This document shows positions 35,475-42,000 of a DNA stretch of 64,000 bases, one piece after another. The notes beneath the pieces were generated by a model, which saw only the letters and a list, made by a program, of their open reading frames with translations, did not search any database and was not told the DNA's origin. Source of the DNA: JAJEDW01 sp963555775 (lineage in GTDB: Bacteria > Acidobacteriota > Terriglobia > 20CM-2-55-15); NCBI GenBank assembly GCA_963555775.3, contig CAUVWY020000001.1, positions 1 to 64,000 of the forward strand. Reading direction: 5' to 3'. Position numbers and translations under genes: made by a program. Position 1 is the stretch's first letter; every line of letters starts with the position of its first letter.

Positions 35475-36547
35475 TTTTTTTGGGTGTAGCAGCGTTTCGA
35501 CTCATGCCCGACCACGCTCATGATGTGGGTCTGACGCCCGTCCGAGTCGAGGGCGTTCTTCATCGTCTTGCCATCCATGGCCAGCGCATCGTCCGGGGCG
35601 CCCCACGCCCGATTCCACGCATTGAGCGCCCGGTCCAGCGCCCCCGGTTCAATCCGGACCAGACAATCCCGAATCACAAACTCGCTGGGAACCACATAGC
35701 GGCCGTTCTCCCGCCGGCAGCCAAAACGTTCGCGGGCTTTCTGCCCCAGGGCATCGGCCCAATCCGAGATGGCTTTATAGCCGTGCATGCCGCACAGCGT
35801 CGCGCCCGCCGCGATGCCCAGCACTGCCGACAAGGGATGGCGCCGTCCCTGAGCGCGGCGCGGATCGGGAATGGTCTTGAAGCACTGGGGGAGTTGGCGC
35901 ATCTGTGCGGCATTGAGCATGATCTTGGGGGCTCCGGTGAGTTGAAGATGTTCCCGGCCAGGGTGGGTCAGTTGCCCGCGCGCATCGCGGCACAGGGGAC
36001 GCACAAAGACAAGCTTCGGGGCATCGGCTTCGGCGCTGTAGCCGTCCCGGGTGCGCCGGTATCCCCGGGTCCGTCCCAGTTCCAACCAGTTCGACGCGCG
36101 ATACACGCCGCCATGGAAGCGCCGGGGATCCACAAACGTTTCCAGCAGCAGCAACCCATGACCGAACCGTTCGCGCCAATCCGACCCGGCCCGCCGCTCG
36201 GTCCCTGACAACACCCGCGAGCCCACATTCGGCCGATTCCAGCCCGGCAGGATCAAAAAGCGGCTGTTGTTGGCGATCAGTTTCAGCCGCCCATACTGCG
36301 AGCGGAAGTCCCAGCCGATCCATCGATCCCGAACCCCGCACTTCAGCGCCGACGCCGACAGGCTCAGTTGCGCCACCCACTGCCCGCGCCATGTGGCCAC
36401 GTACCAGACCGTCTCCCCGATCTTCGCCAGTGCGCCCAGATAATGATGACGCTTCATCTGCTCTTGATACTGCCCTTCCTCGCTTCGCTCCACTGGCCGT
36501 ACCCCGATCTCCGACAGTTCCTGGCTGGTCAATTTCGTCCTCTCCAT
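35456..36547 (-). CDS. DruA-like (DUF4338) domain fused to N-terminal part of ISAs1 transposase
   Basis: A 363-residue frame. Residues 1-215 are a DUF4338/DruA-like domain: HHYLGALAKIGETVWYV, RDRWIGWDFRSQYGRLKLI, ANNSRFLILPGWNRPNVGSR, GHGLLLLETFVDPRRFHG and YRASNWLELGRTRGYRR. DruA is best known as a subunit of the Druantia anti-phage system. Residues 220-363 are the start of an ISAs1 transposase: FKTIPDPRRAQGRRHPLSAVL, ISDWADAL and ALDGK-like AMDGKTMKNA with the first catalytic Asp. The frame stops at 35456, a few codons after A_AAA_AAG. No other Druantia genes are present, so this belongs to the mobile element, not a defence locus. Confidence 0.85.
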   Translation of the reverse strand: MERTKLTSQELSEIGVRPVERSEEGQYQEQMKRHHYLGALAKIGETVWYVATWRGQWVAQLSLSASALKCGVRDRWIGWDFRSQYGRLKLIANNSRFLILPGWNRPNVGSRVLSGTERRAGSDWRERFGHGLLLLETFVDPRRFHGGVYRASNWLELGRTRGYRRTRDGYSAEADAPKLVFVRPLCRDARGQLTHPGREHLQLTGAPKIMLNAAQMRQLPQCFKTIPDPRRAQGRRHPLSAVLGIAAGATLCGMHGYKAISDWADALGQKARERFGCRRENGRYVVPSEFVIRDCLVRIEPGALDRALNAWNRAWGAPDDALAMDGKTMKNALDSDGRQTHIMSVVGHESKRCYTQKKWEPCL

Positions 36548-36647
36548 TCAGCGTTTTATACAGGAATCTCCTCGCTATGTCCAGCTTGTCAGGTTAAACC
36601 ACTGAATTCTCGGACGTTCACTGGAAGGACAAAGTCACCCTGCCTTA

Positions 36648-36857
36648 GCCCGCCTTTCTCACGAGTTGTCTGCTACAGTGCCGGATCCATCCGCCAGTGC
36701 TTGGGCGCTATATTCCCAGTGGAGGCAACCCGTGTGCGGGCACGAGCGCTTGATCCGGCGCGAGGAACGCGCCGCTACGCGCCCGGCGCGAGGAACGCGC
36801 CGTAGCTCTGACGGCGTCTCCGACACTTCGCGACGAAAACCCGTGAGAAAGGCGGGC
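36648..36857. repeat. MITE-like repeat, copy 3, best-preserved terminal inverted repeats
   Basis: 210 bp with 18-bp terminal inverted repeats differing at one position: GCCCGCCTTTCTCACGAG at the left and CCCGTGAGAAAGGCGGGC at the right. The left 50 and right 115 bases match copy 1 almost perfectly; the middle does not. It contains no credible gene. It lies between the ISAs1 element and the cytochrome c/PHM-like operon, whose promoter must be to its right. Confidence 0.88.
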
Positions 36858-37022
36858 TGGCATGAAATGGCCGAACGGATGTTCGATGGCGGGCCGCCCG
36901 CCCTCCCGCGAACGACGCTGAGGTTTTCGGTGTGATCGCGAATCTTGAAGATCCAGGAAGGGAGGAGTAGCATGCGCGTAGACTCAACGATGTCAATCGG
37001 ATCCCTATTCAGGAGGGAAATC

Positions 37023-38408
37023 ATGCAGATCCGAAGGTTCCGCCCGTGGTGCGGTCTTCTGTTCACTGTGTCATTGACACTGGCGATCGTACTGGTTCCG
37101 GGCCATGCCGTTTATGCGCAGGAGGGTGCGGAAGGGATAGCAGACCTCACATTCAGCCGCGACGTTGCGCCGATCATCCAGCAGAACTGCCAGGTCTGCC
37201 ACCGGCAGGGCTCGATCGCGCCGATGTCGTTCGAGAACTACAGGGATGTGAGCCGATACGCGCGTCGCATCAAGGACCAGGTGTCCCGGCGCCTGATGCC
37301 CCCCTACCACATTGACGCCGGCATTGGCATCCAGGACATCAAGAACGATTGGCGCCTCTCGGACTCGGAAATCGAAACCATTGCCGCGTGGGTCGACGCC
37401 GGCACGCCGGAAGGAGATCCGGCTGACTTGCCGGAACTGCTGGTTTGGGAAGACCGCCAGTTGTGGCAGCAGGAAGCGCTGCTCGGGCCTCCGGACCATG
37501 TGGTCAAGTCGCTACCCTTCGACGTGCCCGCCGAAGGCGGGGACACGTGGTGGCGTCCCCGCGTTCCAATGGGAATCGACACGCCGCGCTGGGTTCGGGC
37601 CATGGAAGTCCGGCCCTCCTTTCCGGCCGGGCGACAGGTCGTGCACCACGCCAATCCGATTCTCCTCAGGAGGACCGAACACTTGGAACTCGATGAAGAT
37701 GAGGACCCGGCCGAGATGGACGAATACCAGCGGATGGGGAATCTCTCCGAGTACGCCATGGGTAAGGTCGGCGAACTGGTCCCTCCCGATGCAGGCCGCA
37801 TGCTGCTGCCCGACGACCTGATCGAGTGGGACACTCACTACTACCCGATGGGCTTCGACATTCCCAGCGATCAGATCGAGCTGGGCATCTGGTTCCACCC
37901 CGACGGATACGAGCCGGAGTTCGAGCAGGATCTGCGCCTCTACCGGCTCCAGGGTGACATTGCGCTGGCACCGGGCGGAACCGCCATGACGCAGGGCTTC
38001 CATCGCTGGGATCATCCGGTCCGGTTCGACAGCTTCCAGCCCCACGGGCACGTGCACCTGCACGGCATGTCGGTCCAGGCCATCTATCCGGACGGGGATG
38101 TCGAGCAACTCACGATGGTGTCGGACTTCGACGCCCGGTGGCACCACAGCTACATCTACGATGAGGCCGCAGCCCCGCTCCTGCCCACCGGCACGGTGGT
38201 CGTGATCACCGGGTGGTACGAAAACACCGAAGAGAATCCTCTCACCGATCCCGGCGTCTGGTTCGCTCGCGGCAGCCGGACCGTGGACGAGATGTCTCAT
38301 GCATGGATCGCGGTCACCCACCTTACCGAAGAGGGCTATGACCGCATGGCAACCGCGCGACGGGCGCTGGCCGAAGAGGAGGCAACCGAGGGCGCACAAG
38401 CGAATTGA
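37023..38408 (+). CDS. Cytochrome c and PHM-like copper monooxygenase fusion protein
   Basis: A 461-residue exported protein. The ATG at 37023 is chosen for the AGGAGGG five bases upstream and a signal peptide ending AVYAQ; the frame is open further upstream without support. Numbering from this Met, a single-haem domain carries CQVCH at 56-60. Residues 160-450 resemble copper type II ascorbate-dependent monooxygenases (PHM/DBM): a His-His pair at 208-209 (VVHHANP), His272 (DTHYYPMG), an HGHVHLHGM cluster at 341-347 and a late Met424 (DEMSHAW) could supply the CuH and CuM ligands. A covalent haem domain would replace ascorbate as electron source; that is inference. It heads a three-gene operon. 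Confidence 0.82.
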   Translation: MQIRRFRPWCGLLFTVSLTLAIVLVPGHAVYAQEGAEGIADLTFSRDVAPIIQQNCQVCHRQGSIAPMSFENYRDVSRYARRIKDQVSRRLMPPYHIDAGIGIQDIKNDWRLSDSEIETIAAWVDAGTPEGDPADLPELLVWEDRQLWQQEALLGPPDHVVKSLPFDVPAEGGDTWWRPRVPMGIDTPRWVRAMEVRPSFPAGRQVVHHANPILLRRTEHLELDEDEDPAEMDEYQRMGNLSEYAMGKVGELVPPDAGRMLLPDDLIEWDTHYYPMGFDIPSDQIELGIWFHPDGYEPEFEQDLRLYRLQGDIALAPGGTAMTQGFHRWDHPVRFDSFQPHGHVHLHGMSVQAIYPDGDVEQLTMVSDFDARWHHSYIYDEAAAPLLPTGTVVVITGWYENTEENPLTDPGVWFARGSRTVDEMSHAWIAVTHLTEEGYDRMATARRALAEEEATEGAQAN

Positions 38409-38409
38409 C

Positions 38410-39285
38410 ATGAGGAGCATCCTGCTTTTCGCGTTGGCGGTGTTCCTGACCGCTCCCGTTGCAGCCCAGGTGCCGAGCAACTCCCGGTTCGCGAACGGCG
38501 AGTTCATGCCACTGGCGCCGGTCCCGAAGACGGGCGAACCGGTCGCGCCGTTTTTCGAAGGCTGGTACCGGAACACGGACGGCACCTTCACGCTGTCGCT
38601 CGGCTACTTCAACCTGAACGGCGACCAGACCCTCGATATTCCGATCGGGCCCGACAACTTCATCGAGCCCGAAGAGTTCAACGGGCCGCAGCCGACGCAC
38701 TTTCCGGCCGACACGCGACGGGACCGCGGCGTCTTCCACGTCACGGTTCCATCGTCGTGGGAAGACGCCCCCCAGCGGCTAGTGTGGACGATCACGGCAA
38801 ACGGCAAGACCACTTCCGTCGAAGCCCGCGTGGGTTGGGAGCCTCTGCAACTCGACTACGGACAACGCGCAATGGGTTCGATCGCGCCGCTGGTGCGGTT
38901 CTCCGGCGACGGCCCGTCCGGTCAGCATGTCCAGGGTCTCTGGTCCGAGCCCCGCACCGCAGTCCCGGGCGAGCCGATGACGCTCACGCTCTGGGGCGAG
39001 GAAGTGTCCCAGCGCTACGACCACGACCAGGTGAATACCGATGTGTACCTCACCGTTCGTTGGTTCAAGCACCAGGGCCCAGTCGACGAGGTTCACTTCG
39101 ATCCGGACAGGATCCGGATCGAGGACGGTGCGATGAATGCGACGACGACGGTGACGTTCATGGCGCCAGGCGATTATGTCTTGCGCGCGCGCGTCGACAA
39201 CTGGAACGCCAACGACAGCTCCGGCGGCGACCAGTGCTGCTGGAGCAACGCTTTCGTGCCCGTGACGGTGACGGCGGGCCAGTGA
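38410..39285 (+). CDS. Exported protein of unknown function in the cytochrome/PHM-like operon
   Basis: A 291-residue protein starting one base after the stop of the cytochrome/PHM-like gene. A signal peptide (LFALAVFLTAPVAAQ) is followed by a beta-rich mature chain with conserved-looking segments APFFEGWYRNTDGTFTLSLG, FNLNGDQTLDIPIG and a late DNWNANDSS before a CC pair (DQCCWSN). I do not recognise a named domain; proteins of this type sit beside the same cytochrome in related genomes as far as I can recall, which suggests a dedicated partner. The stop codon overlaps the next start (GTGA). Confidence 0.78.
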   Translation: MRSILLFALAVFLTAPVAAQVPSNSRFANGEFMPLAPVPKTGEPVAPFFEGWYRNTDGTFTLSLGYFNLNGDQTLDIPIGPDNFIEPEEFNGPQPTHFPADTRRDRGVFHVTVPSSWEDAPQRLVWTITANGKTTSVEARVGWEPLQLDYGQRAMGSIAPLVRFSGDGPSGQHVQGLWSEPRTAVPGEPMTLTLWGEEVSQRYDHDQVNTDVYLTVRWFKHQGPVDEVHFDPDRIRIEDGAMNATTTVTFMAPGDYVLRARVDNWNANDSSGGDQCCWSNAFVPVTVTAGQ

Positions 39286-39776
39286 CGATAGCGTCTCTGA
39301 TTCTGGCGCTCGCGTTCGGTTCGATGGGGCCCCAGCAAGCGATGGACCTGGATCGGTTGGTTCTCCGGGGCGGGATCTATCTCCACCCAACCGGGCTCGA
39401 ACCCTACTCGGGACCGGTCGAGCGACGTTGGCCCGGTGCGCCAACGGGCCAGTCGGCCGGGGTCGTGCGGGAGCGCGGCACTCTGGTCGAGGGCCGGTGG
39501 GACGGCATTCACGAGTGGTTCCATCTTAGCGGGGAGTTGGCGACACGGGAGACATACCGCACCGGCCAGTTGGACGGGCCCTCTGAAACCTACTTCAAGA
39601 CCGGCCAGCTCTCAGCGAAAGAAAGTTACGCCGACGGCCGTTTGAACGGCCCGTACGAGTCGTACTGGCACCGGGGCCGCCTGGCCGAGCGGGGCCGGTG
39701 GAGCGCGGGACAGCCGTGCGGAATCTGGTTCAGCTTCGGCCGCACTCTGAGCTATACCGACTGTTCCGACCAATAG
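39282..39776 (+). CDS. MORN-type repeat protein (YwqK-like)
   Basis: A 164-residue protein starting with GTG inside the previous gene's stop codon (GTGA), so translation is coupled. The first 18 residues are hydrophobic (ASLILALAFG) and may be a leader. The rest consists of MORN-like repeats with the pattern G-x-L-x-G-x-x-x-x-Y: TGQLDGPSETYFKTGQLSAKESYADGRL (three units run together) and GPYESYWHRGRLAERGRW. Such chains are annotated as YwqK-family antitoxins, but no toxin is seen here and the context argues for a structural or binding role in the cytochrome operon. A Cys pair (PCGIW and TDCSD) lies near the end. Confidence 0.78.
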   Translation: MTIASLILALAFGSMGPQQAMDLDRLVLRGGIYLHPTGLEPYSGPVERRWPGAPTGQSAGVVRERGTLVEGRWDGIHEWFHLSGELATRETYRTGQLDGPSETYFKTGQLSAKESYADGRLNGPYESYWHRGRLAERGRWSAGQPCGIWFSFGRTLSYTDCSDQ

Positions 39777-39882
39777 CCTGAAGAGATTCTCGCCGTCCCT
39801 TTTCGATTCGAAAGACGTGTCGCAAGCCAGTCGATAGCCGAGCGGCGCAGCATCCATGGTTAATCGCGTTGCGACGACAACA

Positions 39883-39926
39883 ACTCGGCACGACGGATAC
39901 AATTACTCAGCACGACGGATACAACT
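39883..39926. repeat. Two 22-bp tandem direct repeats upstream of the racemase-like gene
   Basis: Two adjoining 22-bp units (39883-39904 and 39905-39926) differ at three positions; the shared core is GCACGACGGATACAA. They end 30 bases before the ATG at 39957, a position suited to a regulator site, though two units are too few to be sure. Confidence 0.6.
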
Positions 39927-39956
39927 GTTCAGCGCGGCTGCCAGGCCGCCCCGGCC

Positions 39957-40646
39957 ATGACCCGAATCGCACTGATCCATGCACTCGAAGAGTCGGTGGC
40001 GCCAGCGCACGCAGCGCTCGCGCGCGGCTGGCCCGAGGCTTTCGCGTTCGACCTGCTTGACACCTCGCTTGCGATCGATCGGGCGCAGGCGGGAACACTC
40101 GATCCGACACTGTTCCACCGCCTGTCAGTGCTCGCCCAATACGCAGCGGGGACGCGTGGGCGGCAAGGGCGTACGGCGGGCATCCTGTTCACGTGCTCGG
40201 CTTTTGGCCCGGCCATTGACCGCGTGAAGACGGAACTCGATCTGCCGGTCCTGCGGCCCAATGAGTCAGCCTTCGGCGAAGCGCTTCAGCACGGCCGCTC
40301 GATCGGGCTGGTCGTTTCCTTCCCGCCGTCCGCGGATGCGCTCGATGCGGAGTTGCGCGAGAAGATTGCCGAGACAGGTGTGAGCGTCCGTGTCGAAACC
40401 GTTCTCGCTGACCAAGCGCTGGGGGCGCTCAAGGCCGGCGATGGCGAACGTCACGACCAGTTCGTTGTGCAGGCCGTACGGGAACTCGGCGGGGTGGACG
40501 TTGTGGTGCTGGGGCAGTTCTCCATGGCGCGGGCAGCGCCGGCCGTCGTCGCGGACGGCTTTGCCGGACGCGTGATCACGTCTCCCGATGCCGCTGTGAG
40601 AGACCTGCGCCGGCGAATCGAATCCGCAACTGCCGGCCCAACGTAA
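39957..40646 (+). CDS. Asp/Glu racemase superfamily protein
   Basis: A 229-residue cytoplasmic protein of the aspartate/glutamate racemase superfamily (PF01177), which includes racemases, hydantoin racemases and arylmalonate decarboxylase-type enzymes. The first catalytic Cys is present in ILFTCSAFGPAI. The region expected to hold the second catalytic Cys reads VVLGQFSMARA, so that Cys is replaced, as in decarboxylase or isomerase-like members; a two-base racemase mechanism is therefore unlikely. It has no leader. It stands alone between the cytochrome operon and the convergent sucB gene, with a tandem repeat just upstream. Confidence 0.83.
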   Translation: MTRIALIHALEESVAPAHAALARGWPEAFAFDLLDTSLAIDRAQAGTLDPTLFHRLSVLAQYAAGTRGRQGRTAGILFTCSAFGPAIDRVKTELDLPVLRPNESAFGEALQHGRSIGLVVSFPPSADALDAELREKIAETGVSVRVETVLADQALGALKAGDGERHDQFVVQAVRELGGVDVVVLGQFSMARAAPAVVADGFAGRVITSPDAAVRDLRRRIESATAGPT

Positions 40647-40759
40647 AGAAGTCGACGTTCATGAACAGTCAAGAGCTCCAGAATCTTGATCGCCATGGCG
40701 TTCCGCACCCGCTTACGTCTATCGCCTCTTCCGCGCCGAACCGTTCCGGCGCGGCATGG

Positions 40760-41983
40760 TCACAACTGCAGCCAGATCCTTTCGGGAAGCTCCACAAGAT
40801 CCTTGATGCGTCGCAGGAAAGTGACCGCTTCACGCCCGTCCACGATACGGTGATCGTAAGTCAGTGCCAGATACATCATCGGCCGGACCACGACCTGCCC
40901 GTCAATCGCCACGGGCCTGTCCTGAATCGCATGCATTCCGAGGATGCCGGATTGCGGCGGGTTGACGATCGGTGTGGACAGCATCGAACCATAAATCCCG
41001 CCGTTCGAGATCGTGAACGTTCCACCCTGAAGCTCGGCGAGCTCGATCTTGTTTTGCGCTGCCCGTGCGGCGAAGTCGGCAATCGCCAACTCGATTGCGG
41101 CGAAGCTCATGGATTCGGCATTCCTCAGGACCGGAACGAGCAGTCCGCGCCCCCCACCGATGGCGATACCGATGTCCTGGTACTTCCGGTAGACAATTTT
41201 CGTACCATCGACGCGAGCGTTCACCGCGGGAACGGTCTGGAGCGCGTCCACGGCGGCCTTTACGAAGAACGACATGAACCCTAGCTTGACGCCGTGGCGT
41301 TCCACGAACGAGTCCCGATATCGCTTCCGCAGTTCCAGGACTCCGGTCATGTCGACCTCATTGAACGTGGTCAATAGTGCCGCGGCTTGCTGCGCCGCCA
41401 CCAGGTTTCGGGCGATGACCTTGCGCAGAGGAGTCATCGAAACGCTTTCTTCCTCGCGGCTTCCAACGGGTGCCGGGGGGGAGGCCTCGACGGGCTGCCG
41501 CGGGGGCTTGGGCTGGGTTGTCTCCGCCGCCGGCGCGGCGTCGTCTTCAACAACCGTGGGGCCGGGGGCCTTGGCCTCGGCAACCGGGGCCGCAACACCC
41601 GACGCGCCCGGGACACTCTCATCGGACGGCGTGACACGCGATTCCGGTTCGGACCCGACTGCCGCCGGCGCCGCGTCTTCGGTCTTCATTGCCTTGGCAG
41701 TGGACTTCGAGGCGGATGGGCTGGAATCGGCGGTAGGCGCCTTGCCGTTCTCGTCGATTACTCCGATCACGTCGCCGATTGCCGCCTCTTCGCCCTCCGG
41801 CATGACGATACTGACCAGTGTGCCGCTGATCGGAGCAGGAAGCTCGATCGCGGCCTTGTCCGTTTCGATTTCGACGACGACCTCCTCGACATTGACATAC
41901 TCGCCCTCCGACTTGCGCCATTCGCCGATTCGGACTTCGGAAATCGACTCGCCCGCTTCCGGAACTATTAGATTGACTGGCAT
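40760..41983 (-). CDS. sucB: 2-oxoglutarate dehydrogenase E2 (dihydrolipoyl succinyltransferase)
   Basis: Succinyl-transferring E2 core of the 2-oxoglutarate dehydrogenase complex (TCA cycle), 407 residues. The start at 41983 follows GGGAGAAGG. Residues 1-78 are a lipoyl domain with Lys43 in ETDKAAI. Residues about 180-407 are the catalytic domain, ending with the HxxxDG motif (His378, Asp382 in DHRIVDG). Between them lies roughly 100 residues of Ala/Pro/Glu-rich linker in which I find no E3/E1-binding (PSBD) domain motif, although a SucB of this length normally has one. The gene starts 17 bases after the sucA stop, in one operon; the E3 gene is not in the window. Confidence 0.93.
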   Translation of the reverse strand: MPVNLIVPEAGESISEVRIGEWRKSEGEYVNVEEVVVEIETDKAAIELPAPISGTLVSIVMPEGEEAAIGDVIGVIDENGKAPTADSSPSASKSTAKAMKTEDAAPAAVGSEPESRVTPSDESVPGASGVAAPVAEAKAPGPTVVEDDAAPAAETTQPKPPRQPVEASPPAPVGSREEESVSMTPLRKVIARNLVAAQQAAALLTTFNEVDMTGVLELRKRYRDSFVERHGVKLGFMSFFVKAAVDALQTVPAVNARVDGTKIVYRKYQDIGIAIGGGRGLLVPVLRNAESMSFAAIELAIADFAARAAQNKIELAELQGGTFTISNGGIYGSMLSTPIVNPPQSGILGMHAIQDRPVAIDGQVVVRPMMYLALTYDHRIVDGREAVTFLRRIKDLVELPERIWLQL

Positions 41984-42000
41984 GGTGTGGACCTTCTCCC

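Larger units (their letters stand above)
34743..36547 (-). mobile_element. ISAs1-type insertion element with DruA-like domain and -1 frame change
   Basis: Two minus-strand frames (36547-35456 and 35474-34743) make one transposase-like product when joined by a -1 shift. The join lies at seven A residues (minus strand of 35475-35481) in the phase CAA AAA AAG, which is the classic A_AAA_AAG slippery heptamer. Continuing in the -1 frame gives QKKVGTLPVAGGEERKRTNE, matching the conserved order of ISAs1 transposases. I could not define terminal inverted repeats or a target duplication, so the ends given are coding limits. A MITE-like repeat begins 100 bases to the right. Confidence 0.85.

Noticed and set aside
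35456..36547. A Druantia defence locus based on the DruA-like domain
   Set aside because: The domain is fused to transposase sequence and no druB-E genes, helicase or other defence genes are nearby.
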